A stretch of 64,000 bases of DNA from contig SSBO01000003.1 in the NCBI GenBank assembly GCA_005281725.1, positions 9,119,088 through 9,183,087 on the forward strand, given 5' to 3'. This stretch comes from Wuchereria bancrofti (Eukaryota > Nematoda > Chromadorea > Rhabditida > Onchocercidae). Every line of letters begins with the position of its first letter. Position 1 is the stretch's first letter. Shown here one piece after another: positions 1-12,803 of the stretch. The position numbers were made by a program, and so were the translations under genes. Below the pieces are notes generated by a model that was not told the origin of the DNA, did not search any database, and saw nothing but the letters and a program-made list of their open reading frames with translations.

Positions 1-550
1 AGCATAAAATATTTTGCTAAATATTTTGATAATTTAAATAATTTGAATGAAAAATTTTACCATTTTTTTTTGTTTTTTTTTTGTTTTGTGCAAATAGTAT
101 TAATGAAATTTTATCAAATGAAGAAATTTTGAGTGCAAAATTTTGTCCATTACTTTTCAAATAATTTTCAAACCAATTCATTTCATTTCTCAATGACATT
201 TTTCACATTGTATTTCTTCTAATGATTAAATGAATGTATGAAATGATCAATTGATCCTATTTCGCAATGTTCACACTGATCTTTTCATAAATGATCAAAT
301 TGAAACTTTCATTTCGCAAAAATTTTGCTTTGCTAAAAATTTAATTTAGAAGAAAAAAACAAAAACAAAACAAAATATGATTGAAGAGGAGAACATTTCT
401 TGTAAAAAATGATACATTTAAACATTTTAGTCATTTTATTAAGTTGAAAAGTTGAAAAGTACAATTCGTAGCAAAAGGTCAAAAAGTGTCACTAGTCAAT
501 GGATATAAATTAAACTTTTTGAATTCTAGCAATTGCCTAATGTATATCCA

Positions 551-600
551 TCGTTCGATCAATCGATCAATCGATCGATCGATTGATCTATCAATCTAAT
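551..600. repeat. degenerate ATCG/ATCA simple repeat
   Basis: Successive tetramers of the type ATCG and ATCA run through this stretch, followed by imperfect CTAATCTATTTGT units. This is a tetranucleotide microsatellite with no coding content. Confidence 0.8.
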
Positions 601-750
601 CTATTTGTCTAATCTATTTTCTTCTTGTTATTTATTCTTCTCAGCTGGAGCAAATCCAAATTTTGGAATGAATATAAAAATAGAATAAGTTTTCTATATT
701 GTTATGTTATCAGCATTATCACCAAAGGTATTTCTTTCCAAAATATCAGT

Positions 751-820
751 AAAAAATTATCAGTCTTAGATATTAATATATCTAAGACTGATAATTTTTT
801 AATATATCTAAGACTGATAA
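751..820. repeat. perfect 23-bp inverted repeat plus a third direct copy
   Basis: Positions 751-773 and 778-800 are exact reverse complements separated by the 4-base loop TAAT. A third copy of the core TATCTAAGACTGATAA lies at about 805-820 in the orientation of the right arm. As RNA this would fold into a 23-bp perfect stem. It could be the remnant of a foldback element or a small-RNA precursor; nothing around it decides which. Confidence 0.85.
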
Positions 821-2410
821 AGTTGCTAATTAGATAAGCATGCAAAAGATTATAATCGTGATAGTGATACTATACGTGACAATGTCGTACGTGATAGAAT
901 AGCTACGTGTTATGATACTTCAACTATTTACGTCAATTTATTAAATATTTTTAAGGAAATTATTAAATTTGTAAGTTTTTAAAAAAAATTATTCATTTTA
1001 AATAAACTTAGCTAATAAAATTATTTTGTGACATAATCAATTTTGAAAAGTACAAGAATTGTGACCTTTTTTTCTTGTTTAATTTTAAAAATTAAAGAGA
1101 AAATTTAATAAGTAAGGAAAATTTTTTTATAAATTATACATCCTTACAAATCACTAAAATTATTTTCAAAGCAGTATTAAATGAAAAAAATCCTTGCATT
1201 ATTTCATCACAACAAAATTTCATTAATAAATTTAAAATTTCAAAAAACTTTCTCTTTCTCTTTTTTTTTTCTTTCTTTTTTGCTTATGTTACATGGCCTT
1301 TGTTATAAATTTGCAAAATTATTTGATAAATTTTATGAACTAATTTTAAAGAACTAAATTTTTAAACGAAACACAACGAATGATAGTTTACAATTTTTCT
1401 TTCCTTTTTTTCGGTCTATGAAAAGTACAATTGTTAAAAAAAAAAAAAAAAAAAACGGAAGTAATGAAACGGTGAATTTGCATTTAATTTCTTTAACAAC
1501 ATATGTCAAAAATTTCATATTGTACCTTTCTTTTCTTCTTTAAAAAAAAAAAAAAAACAAAAAAAAATTTCTTTTTTTACGACATTTTTTGATTATTACA
1601 TTTAAAATAATACAAAAAAAAGAAAGAAAGAAAGAAAAAACAATCGATTTAATGATATTTTCAAAAATTAAGTATCATTTAAATATATACTTATATATTT
1701 CAAATTTCTATTTATTAGTTTCATTAATGTTGCAGAATATCATTTGACATTTCACTAATGTATTTTCAATGGAAATTTTGCATAAATTGAAATATATTAC
1801 TACAATTATAAAATCCAATTAAGTTCACAAATGAAATTTTCCAACTTCAAATTGAAATATAAATTGAAATCATTAAGGCTTGTGGAGAATTTTCTTAGAG
1901 CATTGATGAGAAAATTTTTCGATATTACATTTAAAATGGAAAAGAGTTTAGGATTAATGTAAAGTTGAAACTTATAAAAAAATTTTTGTTCTACTTTCAT
2001 TCAATCATTTTTCTTAATGCCATCTGTTTGCTAACATTTTTCAATTAATTTTTTTTTTTTTTTGCATAATTTTAATTCATCATTTGCTTTATTTTAATCT
2101 ACATAATTTTTGCTACTTACTACTTTCCCATATCTTTTATCTTCTTCTCTCTTCGCTTAAAAATTGAAAATTTCTCTTTCGCTTCATGCAAATTCACTTT
2201 TTTTACTTTTTTACTTTCACTCACTAATTCGTTCACTTTTTGTAATAATATTAATTAATAAATTTTACTAAAATTAATTAATAAAGTAAGCAAAAATGGA
2301 AATTTTTTACAGCATAATATTTTAATTGATTTATTCATTTCTTTAATTTATTAATCATAATGTTATCATTTTACAATTGTGTTTGAGCTGTATTAAAAAA
2401 AACTTTTCTG

Positions 2411-3513
2411 CTCTTCATACCGGATACCACTAGTTGTGCTCTTCATACCGGATACCGGATACCACTAGTTGTGCTCTTCATACCGGATACTACTAGTTAT
2501 TTTCTTCATACCGGATATGTGCTCTTCACAGACACCACCAGTTGCACTCTTCATAGTGGATACTACTAATTGCGCTCTTCATACCGGATACTACTAGTTG
2601 CGCTCTTCACACCGGATACTACTAGTTGCGCTCTTCAAACCGGATACTACTAGTTGCGTTCTTCATACCGGATACCACTAGTTGCGCTCTTCACACCGGA
2701 TACTGCTAGTTGCGTTCTTCATACCGGATACTACTAATTGCGCTCTTCACACCGGATACTGCTAGTTGCGTTCTTCATACCGGATACTACTAATTGCGCT
2801 CTTCATACCGGATACTACTAATTGCGCTCTTCACACCGGATACTGCTAGTTGCGTTCTTCATACCGGATACTACTAATTGCGCTCTTCACACCGGATACT
2901 GCTAGTTGCGTTCTTCATACCGGATACTACTAATTGCGCTCTTCACACCGGATACTGCTAGTTGCGTTCTTCATACCGGATACTACTAATTGCGCTCTTC
3001 ACACCGGATACTACTAGTTGCGTTCTTCATACCGGATACTACTAATTGCACTCTTCATACCGAATACTACTAGTTGCGCTCTTCACACCGGATACTACTA
3101 GTTGTGCCCTTCAAACCGGACACTACTAGCTGCGTTCTTCATACCGGATGCTACTAGTTGCGCTCTTCAAACCGGATACCACTAGTTGCGCTCTTCACAC
3201 CGGATACTGCTAGTTGCGTTCTTCATATCGGATACCACTAGTTGCGCTCTTCACACCGGATACTGCTAGTTGCGTTCTTCATACCGGATACTACTAATTG
3301 CGCTCTTCACACCGGATACTACTAGTTGCGTTCTTCATACCGGATACTACTAATTGCACTCTTCATACCGAATACTACTAGTTGCGCTCTTCACACCGGA
3401 TACTACTAGTTGTGCCCTTCAAACCGGACACTACTAGCTGCGTTCTTCATACCGGATGCTACTAGTTGCGCTCTTCATACCGGACACCACCAGTTGCGTT
3501 CTTCGTACCGGAT
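2411..3513. repeat. 28-bp minisatellite array (about 39 units) with higher-order structure
   Basis: The unit is 28 bp, of the form CTCTTCATACCGGATACTAC followed by TAGTTGCG, and contains a SpeI site (ACTAGT). Variants differ at a few fixed positions (ATACC/ACACC, ACTACT/ACTGCT, TAGTT/TAATT, GCGCTC/GCGTTC). Between about 2700 and 3000 two variants alternate to give a 56-bp dimer. A longer block near 3000-3180 recurs 308 bp (11 units) downstream, for example CGAATACTAC at 3061 and 3369. TAG triplets close the forward and reverse frames, so the array is not coding. It is much more GC-rich than its flanks. Confidence 0.95.
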
Positions 3514-6500
3514 TTTCATTTATTTCCTGATCCACTTTATGTCTATTCATTGTTGTCGAATACATTTTGTTTTGTTATTATTATTTAGGATGTCATCTGT
3601 AAAAGGCACAGATGAATAAACAATTTTTTATGCCAATATGATTTTGTCTTAGTTTTTTTTTTTTCATTTCAAATCAATATCATTTCATTATTTTATTTAT
3701 CGTTTTTCTCATTGTCCTCAATCAGAAATGTTCTACCGAAAGAATTGGTTAATTTTTTTTTTTGAGAAAGAATTTAAAAAATTTTTTTTCCTTCTTCTTT
3801 CTTCATTTTCATTAATATCAGAACGGCAATTTTTAATTTTTACATTTAACATAAAACAAAAAGTTAGTTATGAATCAGTTATGAAAATTAAATTTTAAGA
3901 AAATTGTAATTAATTTATTTGCAAAATTAAATTAATTGTAAAATAATGGCAATGAAATTATGCAAGAAATTTATGCCAAATCGTTCCTTTTTCTATATAC
4001 GAAGTAAATTAATTGAGTATGAAAAATTGAATTTGAATCAAAAATTTAAGCGAATGAATTCAATTAATAATTGAATTTCAAATGGTATAGAAGGGATTAT
4101 GTGAAATTGGTCAAATAATTTAAGTTAATAAATAATTCACAATTACTTTCCTATCAAAAATTTGCTCATTTAAAGTTAATTAATTAATTACTTCGTTTTT
4201 GTTCAACCAAAATCATTTAATCATTTTAAAATTACTTAGCAATCATTGACTCAGATAATGCTAGTATTTCATAAAAGTAGGAAAATTCAAGAAAAGACTC
4301 CAATTTTGAAGTCAGAATTAATTTTTTTTTTCTTAAATTAAATGTCAGAGTTCTCTAAAACATCTCATTTATATGCAAATTTTTTTTCGAAATGAAAAAA
4401 AGACAAGACAATTCATCCAATTATCATTTTTGATAAAAAATTTTAAAAAGTAATCAATATTTTAGTTTGGAAATAAATGTTAAAAGATTATTTATTCTCA
4501 TTTGAATAAATATGAACAATTAGAGAAATTTACGTCACAATTAGACGAAATACTTTTTTAAAAATACCTTTTGTCACATCAAATATTTATTTCCTTTTCT
4601 CAAAATTGCCTTTTTGCAAAAGATAAATGTCACCTTTTCCATTTATGAATCATTATTTTCATTGCTATAAGTTAAAAATACTTTTGATTTTTTAAATTAA
4701 TCAAAATTATTTCATTTTGTACTTGACCTTTAACCTTTTATAAAATAATAATAAATGTGAAAAAAAACATTTGGCAAAAATAATTTGAAAATTGATAACT
4801 TTTTTTGCATTATTATTGATTGATTGAAAATGTGTTTTAATTTCGTCGCTAAAGAATTTCTTCCTTGTTGTTGCGTTTTGATTAATTTACAAAAATTCTT
4901 TTAAATCAAACATTATTTTATCACAGAATTGACAGTGATAAAATATAACAAAAAAATTTTTTACAATTTCTGTAAAATATAAACTAACAAAAACAAATCT
5001 TAGAAATAAAAATTAACAAAAATAATTTAATTTTATTGCATTTTCATTTCTATTATATCATTTTTTGAATCGGTTCCTGATCGATTGCTAAATTTTTTCA
5101 TTTTAAATAAAATTGAAATACAAATAGATTTCAATAATGCATCGTCGATTATTAATTAATCCGTTGATCAATACATAAAATTTTTGTATTTTTGAGTAAT
5201 GATGAAGTTATAATTAAGTTCTCATGAAGAGAAATAGAATTTTTTCAACAATTTTAATTTTTTGATCAAACTATTGTAAAATATTTGAATCTTTTTTTTT
5301 CAATCATAACAAAATATAAAGTTTTTTTTTTTTCTAGAAATTTAAAAATGAAAGCATTTTTATTTTCATTTTTTCCTTCTTCTAACTTTTTTCTTTTTCT
5401 TTTTATTTTTTTCTCCTAATTTTCCACATTTAATTTTTGCTTATTTTTATTTTTTCCAACTTTCGATTTTTAACTTTCTTTTATTGTCATTTTTTTTTTT
5501 CTAAATTTGTCCTTCAATCTAAAATAAAAATAGTGGTCGAAAAGAGCCATGCGCATTTATACCATCAAAAATAATAGAATGTCTCTTGTAAAGTGCATCA
5601 TCGAATTTATGAGAATTGTTCGAAGGAAATTTGAATGAGTGAAAAAAGAGAATTAATTGATTTTCAGTATTCCTATGTAACTATCAAAATATCATTCAAT
5701 TTTCTCGGGATTTTTTTTTCTAATTTTTTATTAAAATTTAAATTAAAATTTGATTTGATTCTAAATCCTAAATTCTTAATCTAACATTCATCACAATTTT
5801 ACCATTTACAATTTAGACATTCAGCGTGTTATCAGATGATGTTTGAAAAGAAATTTTAAATATTAGAAATTAAATAAGAAAAATTTCAGAATTTTGCGGA
5901 AAAAAAATTTAAAAAGATATTAAAATTACAAATGATAGCACTGATAATTTAATTAATGAATTATTTAAGAGTAATGTTTATATTAAATAATATTATAAAT
6001 TTTTTTGATCATCCAAAAGATTTATGCATATTTTTATATTTGATAATCATTTTACAATTGCATGTTAAAATGATAATAATAAGATTTGATAAAATGATAA
6101 CAGCTTGAAAAGGATTAATTTTTCGTTTATGCTAACAAATATTAAATAATAATTACAAATTAAAAATAATAATTAAAAAATTTGTGAAGAAATGAAACTT
6201 AAATGGTCATTGTCATCTTCATTTATTAGTTTCTTTTTAGTAAACATAAAAATGATTGAAAATCATTTCAAAATATTATTTTATTTTAATTTTTGAAATA
6301 AATGATAAAAATTCAGCAAAAAAAAAGTTACTCGATACTGATAACAATCATATAATAAAATTTTTCATATTCCATTTCAAGTTTTAATCATTCAATTCGA
6401 GTAATTTCTGAATGAAGCAAAAAAAGAATTATTCTCTCGAAATTATGATTTTTAATTACATTTTGACCTTTCATTTTTTCATCCTTATCAATTGGTGCAT

Positions 6501-7636
6501 CAATTCTCATTTGTCTCTCTTTCTACTTATCAAAAATATCACTTATGCAATTTTCTCTCCTTTTTTTATTTTGTTGTAAAGAAAAAATTGCTTTTTAGAA
6601 TAATAAAAAATTAATTTTTAGAAAATTTTTTATTTTAAATTTTTAGAAAAAATTGTTTTTTGTTATATGCACTTTTTCATTTGTTGTTTAATAATTGTGC
6701 ATTTAAATAATTTTAATGTAATTAAAAATTATTAAATATAACAACCCTTCTTTTTTTTTATTCATTCAAGTAATAATTGTAATTTTTGAAATTGTAGTAA
6801 AACAATTTTCAATTGTAATAAACAATTTTTAAAAAAATATTGCATTTTTTTTCCTTAAATTTTGAATTGCTAAAGAAATAGGATGATAATTTTAGTTTTG
6901 ATCAAATAAACAATTAAATTCCCACAAGAGAATATGTAAATTTCATTTTGAAAACAAAAAAAAAAATTCATTAAGCAATCATTGGCAGAATAATGAAAAT
7001 AAAATTTGAAATTTAAAAAAAAATAGATTTTTGAAAAAAAAAAATTCACTAAGCAATCTTTGATCTCTAATAATGGAAATAAAATTTAAAATTACTAGTG
7101 GAATTGATGAAAAAAATGATTAAAAACAACAAAATAAAAACGAAAAGGGAGAAAATTTTTTTTTTTTTTTTTGCAAAATGAAAGATCAATTATTGATTTA
7201 CCTGTGCAATCAAGAGAAAACTAGTTCTTTTTGATTCTTAAGCAAAAACGAAAACTATTACAGGTGGAAAATTTTTTTAAATCACTGCCTAAACTAATAA
7301 ATTTTCTTTACCAATTCGTTCAATTAAAATATGTCTTTTTTTTCCGTTCTTTCAATTCATTTATATCAAATTTTTATTTGGAAAAAGAAAAGAGAAATTG
7401 AAAATTTTTTAAAAAAAGAACAAATTTTCTTTTCAATTCATTCATTCATTTTTTTTTTTTTTGTTGCTTATAAAATATATGTCTTTTCCTTTTTTTTGTT
7501 TGTTTTCAGTTTATTTATATCAAATTTTTATTCTAAAAAAATTGGAAATTTTTTTTAGAATAAAAATATAAAATTTTGTAAAAAATATAGAAATTAAAAA
7601 AATAAAAAATAAAAAAACAATGATATTATTAGTGCA
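3514..7636. other. AT-rich intergenic DNA
   Basis: The stretch is composed of poly-A/poly-T rich sequence with no supported exon on either strand. A low-complexity frame near 7331-7558 (runs of F, K and I) is not credible as a protein. The downstream end is presumably the upstream region of the membrane protein gene that begins at 7637; no promoter element can be singled out. Confidence 0.55.
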
Positions 7637-10575
7637 ATGAAAAATACAAGACGAATGTTTTTAATCATTGTGACAATTTGGTTATCGCATATTCGTCACA
7701 GTACTTCGACAAAATTAGTACGAATTGAACGACGAATTCATTTCGGAAAGAATAATAAAAAGTATGTTTAGAATTATTATTTTATCACTATTATTAATAT
7801 TATCATTTTATTATATAGTTATATTTATAGTTATGATTATAGTTACTATTTTGTTACCATTATTAGTATTATTAGTATTATGATTTCATTATAGTTGTAT
7901 TTATAGCTGTGATTAGTATTATTATTTTATCACTATTATTAATATTATCATTTTATTATATAGTTATATTTATAGTTATGATTATAGTTATTATTTTGTC
8001 ACCATTATTAGTATTATGATTTTATTATAGTTGTATTTATAGCTGTGATTAGTATTATTTTATCACTATTATTAGTATCATTATATTATGATTGTATCAT
8101 AGTTATAATCAGAATTATTATTTTATAACTATTATTACTATTGTGATCTTATTATAGTTGTATTTGCAGTTGTGATTAGTGTTATTATTTTATCATTATT
8201 ATTAGTATTATTACTATTAAGATTGTATTATAATTATGATTAGAATTATTATTATTTTTTAGCTATTATTACTATTGTGATTTTATTATAGTTATATTTA
8301 TAGTTATGATTAGAATTATTATTTTATAGCTATTATTACTATTGTGACTTTATTATAGTTATATTTATAGTTATGAATAGAATTATTATTATTTTATAAC
8401 TACTATTATTATGATTATATTATAGTTATATTTTTGTCAGATGCAAAAAAATTGCTCTATTATCTTACTTAATTTAGATTTAATTTAATTCTAATCTAAT
8501 ACTTTCTAAATATTATATTTACCACATTAATGAACAAAGAAAGATTTTAGCTTTTCGTTTTTTTAATTGAACTAAACAATAAATAATAATGAGCAAAGAA
8601 GAAAGAAGAAAAATATTTTCTTTTTAATTACAAATTTAATTTGAAAATTTTTTGCATAATTTTTGACCTTTCAATTAGTTCATTTCATTATTAGTTAGTT
8701 TTAGAATTTATTGAAAAATATTAAATAACTTAAACAAGAATTAGATTAGATATAATTAAACCAAATATTTGTTTAATTGAAAAAGGATGATAAACTTTTA
8801 GTAAAATAACAAAAAAAAAAAAAGCGACATAGATATTTTATTTTTCTTGAAGTCTTAAATAAATTATAAGAAAAAAATTTAATTTTAATCACATTAATGA
8901 TAATTTTTTTTTTCAAAGTATTATTTAGTTCTTTATTAACAGTCATTTTTAGTATTTGCTTATTATCATATAAAAGTTGGTTTGATAATATTATCACTGC
9001 TTTTTTTCAATCAAAATTAATTATTTTCAGTAATGCAATTAATTTTCGTATCCCAGAATATTTTGATCTTAAAGGTGAAAAATTTAATTCATTAATGGAA
9101 ATGATTAAAGAACGTACCAATATGTTACAACAAAATGAGGTGATAATTGATAATTTTTGATTCTGTTTTCTACAATTTTCTTTTTACTTCTTTTAATTAA
9201 CTCATTTTAATTTTGAAATTCAGTTAATTTGGAGTAATTTAAGTTTGAAAGTTATCTTTTTTAAATTAAGGTAATTTGAAATAATCTATATTTTGAAGTT
9301 ATTTTGTATTGATTAGAATAATTTAGAGTAATCTATGTAAACTTATTTTTATATTCTTTATTATTTTCCAAATTTTTTTAAAAATATTTTAATATAGTTT
9401 AATAATTTTATAGATATATATGAAGTAAATGATATGTTTGTGATATTTTAATCATTTTTTTTTTGAAAATTATTTTTAGTTAAAAAGAAATGAAATACAT
9501 AAACGATGTTTGTGGATAATTGGAGTAATACTTCCGGCATATGCTTTAGCATCAATTATTTGGATTGGCGCAAATGTTATCTTTTACAAAAGGTTAATCA
9601 TTTGTAAATTTGAAGATAAAAAAAAAATGAAACTTTCAAATATTTGCTTATTTATACTTGAAAAATTAAAATTTTAAATCATAATTGAAATTGATAAATT
9701 ATAATTATGTATCATATGCAGCATGAAATAATGAATAGATCAACGCAAACAAGTAATTGTAATTTTATTAATATAGGTAATTAAATAATTTTATTAATAA
9801 AAGTAATTAAATAATTTTACTAGTGCAAGTAATTAAATTTTTTTATTAATGTAAGCGATTACAAGTAATTAAACAAACAAGTAATTATAATTTTGTTTTT
9901 TCATACAAATAATTAAATAATTTTATTTCCATTTACACAGGTAATTAATTAATTTTATTAATAAAAGCAATTAAATTTTTTTATTAATATAAGTAAGTAT
10001 AATTACAAGTAAGTATAATTTTATTTTTTTTTCATACAAGTAATTAAATAATTTTATTTTTATTTATACAGGTAAATAAATAATTTTATTAGTAATAATT
10101 GCTAAAAATTTATGATTAAAGATAAATTATGACAAAAAAAAGATTGATTGATTATCATTGATAAGTGATAAAAAGCTTTAATAATTTTAATTTTAATAGC
10201 AATTAATATTATAGGCAAAAAGAAAGATTAAAAAATGGTGGTAAAGACAATATATTTGATCGAAATCAAGAAAGACAGTTAGTTTAATTTTTTTCTTTTC
10301 TTCTTTTTTTTGTAAAAAAAATAAAATTAAAATTTTAAAATATATTTTCTTCTTTAATGATAACAATTAATTATAGACGTTTGTTGGAGCGATATAATCA
10401 AATTCCATCAATTGTTAATTCACAATTTATTAATCATTCATCGTTACCTGTAACAGAATTCAATGATGATGAAAGTGATGATGAAAACGTGAATTCCACG
10501 TTTGAAGCTAATCGTGCACGTATTGAAGCATTACTAAAACGTAACAATGAACCACAATTTATGAGAAGAATTTAA
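7637..10575 (+). CDS. predicted single-pass membrane protein, 202 aa, five exons
   Basis: Exons: 7637-7761, 9031-9139, 9480-9592, 10215-10277 and 10377-10575. Introns are GT-AG with TTTTCAG or TTTTTAG acceptors, phases match at every junction and the sum is 609 bases. The product starts with a short basic stretch and a hydrophobic segment (about residues 8-17) that may be a signal peptide. A charged helical stretch follows (about 55-87), then one clear membrane segment (about 88-114, from CLWIIGVILP onward). The tail is hydrophilic with an acidic patch (FNDDESDDEN) and ends FMRRI. I do not recognise the family. The start was chosen as the only ATG before the hydrophobic leader. Intron 1 holds a long ATT-rich repeat and intron 3 an AATTA-type repeat. 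A lineage-restricted nematode protein is likely; exon structure is well supported, function is unknown. Confidence 0.72.
7770..8440. repeat. degenerate ATT-rich tandem repeat in intron 1
   Basis: Repeated blocks such as ATTATTTTATCACTATTATT and TTATAGTTATATTTATAGTT recur with a period of roughly 90-130 bp built from ATT/ATA triplets. It lies wholly inside the first intron of the membrane protein gene at 7637-10575. Confidence 0.75.
9740..10090. repeat. AT-rich direct repeats in intron 3
   Basis: Several imperfect copies of GTAATTAAATAATTTTATTA and ATACAAGTAATTAAATAATT occur in succession inside the third intron of the same gene. They are non-coding. Confidence 0.6.
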
Positions 10576-12235
10576 TAAAATTTTTAATAATTTAATGATT
10601 TTCATTTTTATTATCATTCCAAATTTAGTAAAAATAATAAAAAATTTTGTTTTAGTTTTTGTTTCTTTTTTTTTTTTTCGAAATCATTTGTACAAAATGT
10701 AAAATTTCGTAATAAAATTTTGATGAAAAATTTCTTTTTTTGCATGATATTAAATGAATTTAATTTAATTGCTGTATAATTTAAAAAATAAAATGAAATT
10801 ATTAAAATTATATTGGCTAAAAATTTATTTTCAAATTATTTTTCGAAATTTTTTAACAACAAGTTGTTTCGATTTTAATACATTCTTTTTTTTTTTTAAA
10901 TTACACAGGTTCTACACTTCAAAGTTAAAGTAATTGAATTTCAAAATTGATTTACATATATTTCGGTAAACAAAAAAAGTTTAAAAAAAGTAAACAAAAT
11001 TTTAATTGAGAATAGGTCACTTTCTAATTAGATGTGAAATTAAATATGCTTATATGGTAGTAGCTAATACAACATAATATTAAAAGAAGAAAATAATTCA
11101 CTGAAATTAATTAGAATTATTTTGGAAATATTTTTTGATGTAATTTTAAATCAAAAAATAAATTAGATTAGCAAATTTTTGTTAAATATTATTAATTTTG
11201 CAAATTGAATTTAGCAAGAAAAATTAAAAAAAAAAACTTCGTTGGAATGTTTTTTTGAAAAAGATTAAACATAATTTTATTGTTTGAAGCAATCATTGAT
11301 TCTATTTCATTTTCACTTTCATCAATTAATTAATTATTAATTAATTATCTGACAATTTATCCTCTCTTTGGTGAGTTAACTGATTTGCAAAAAATTAAAA
11401 TTTAAAATTCATTTGTTTAAATTTCACTTGCATAAAACTAAAACTGTTAAAGCAATTGTTGCTCTCAATAACATTAAAAAATGATAGTGTGGGGATGCTG
11501 CTAAATCGTTAAAATAATAAATCAAAATCCGGAAAAAATTATTTCCGGAGCACCTAAAATGCAGCAAAAAATAATACGGTTTTCCGGAAAGTAATAATCG
11601 AAATAATTATTTAATACAAACCATTGTTTTTGATTAAAACTTAAAATGTTTCAGTTTTGTTATGTGTAAAGTTGTTAAATTGATATAAACGCAAATGTAT
11701 TTGAAAATGAAAAGAATGACAAAATTATCAGAAAATGTTTGTCTAAATTTTTTGGAAAATGAAAAAAACTATTGTTCGAATTTATTATTGATTTCTGGAA
11801 AGTGTTTTGCAGAGTAAACTTTTTTTGAAGATTTGCTGAAAAATGATTTGAAATTGTTTCATTATTTTAAACTTTTTAAAATTACGAATAATTTGAAAAT
11901 TATTTTTAGGTTAGTTTAAAATATTTCAAAAGTAAATATAACTTTTTAAGCATTTAAATTTCTGGACTATTAAAATAATTGATGGAGTTATAAAACTACT
12001 AATCAATCTTAAATTCAGAAAAAAATTGTTTAAGAAAAATTGATGATATAAAAAAAAAATATGAATGCATTGTTATTTATTTCATTCCGAAATCAATTTA
12101 ATTTTAATTAACAAAAAAATTTCAAACTAATTTATTATCGTTTTCAGCAGGAAATCACGGAATAAACATTGTTGAGCAGAAATCAGTTTGATAAAAATAA
12201 CAAATTCATCATTATCACTTCATTGTTAATCACAG

Positions 12236-12560
12236 AATCATTATCAATTGAGAGGAAAATGGAAAAAAAAAAGATGAATGCAAGAAGCAATTTATTATCA
12301 ATTTATTTATTAAATATTATAAAAGATTTAGTATTTGGCAATATTAAATGAATAATAAATCAGTAATTGATAACTTAAAATAAACATTTGATGTATTTTA
12401 ATCGTTGAATCATTATCAACGGAAAGGAAAATAAGAAAAAAAAACGAATGCAAGAAGCAACTTATTATTATTTATTAAATATTACAAAAAATTCAATACT
12501 TAATAGCATTAAATGAATAGTGAATCAATAATTGATAACTTAAAATGAACATTTAATATA
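12236..12560. repeat. diverged tandem duplication, period about 170 bp
   Basis: Landmarks recur in the same order: AATCATTATCAA at about 12236 and 12407, GAATGCAAGAAGCAA in both halves, and TTGATAACTTAAAAT near the end of each half. The two halves differ by many substitutions and small indels, so the duplication is old. No coding content. Confidence 0.7.
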
Positions 12561-12751
12561 TCATAATTTATTGAAATAATTATAAACAAATTAGTTTTTT
12601 TTTCAAATCTAATTAATTTCAAAATATTAATTATTGCTTACAAATTTCAATTAAAGCATATAATTCAAGAAGAGAAACAAGCATACGTCCCAACGTCATC
12701 TAAAATCGATTAATTTAATTCATTCCTTTTTTTTTTTCATTTGTACATCAT

Positions 12752-12790
12752 CACGTCATACACGTCATATCACGTCATACCACGTCATAT
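12752..12790. repeat. four-copy CACGTCATA array
   Basis: Four consecutive copies of CACGTCATA with an occasional extra T or C lie just downstream of the stop codon of the small membrane protein gene on the opposite strand. Each copy contains the CRE/bZIP-like core ACGTCA. Whether this is regulatory or a simple short repeat cannot be told from sequence. Confidence 0.8.
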
Positions 12791-12803
12791 CCGTACGTTT
12801 CTT

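Larger units (their letters stand above)
1..2410. other. AT-rich gene-poor region
   Basis: No exon with convincing codon content or flanking splice sites was found on either strand. The stretch is homopolymer-rich (A and T runs of 8-20) and contains a short ATCG-type repeat near 551-600 and a perfect hairpin at 751-800, listed separately. Short open frames here are chance frames in AT-rich DNA. Confidence 0.6.
10576..12803. other. intergenic region between convergent genes
   Basis: The stretch separates the 3' end of the + strand membrane protein gene from the 3' end of the - strand small protein gene. It contains AT-rich sequence, CCGGAAA/TTTCCGG inverted motifs around 11529-11590, a diverged tandem duplication (12236-12560) and a CACGTCATA array (12752-12790). 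No exon was found. Confidence 0.55.

Noticed and set aside
3410..3619. 69-codon frame at the right end of the minisatellite
   Set aside because: It is a chance opening in the 28-bp repeat. Other frames of the array are closed by TAG and the product has no independent support.
7331..7558. 75-codon + frame rich in F, I and K
   Set aside because: Low-complexity translation of poly-T/poly-A DNA; no splice context or start context.
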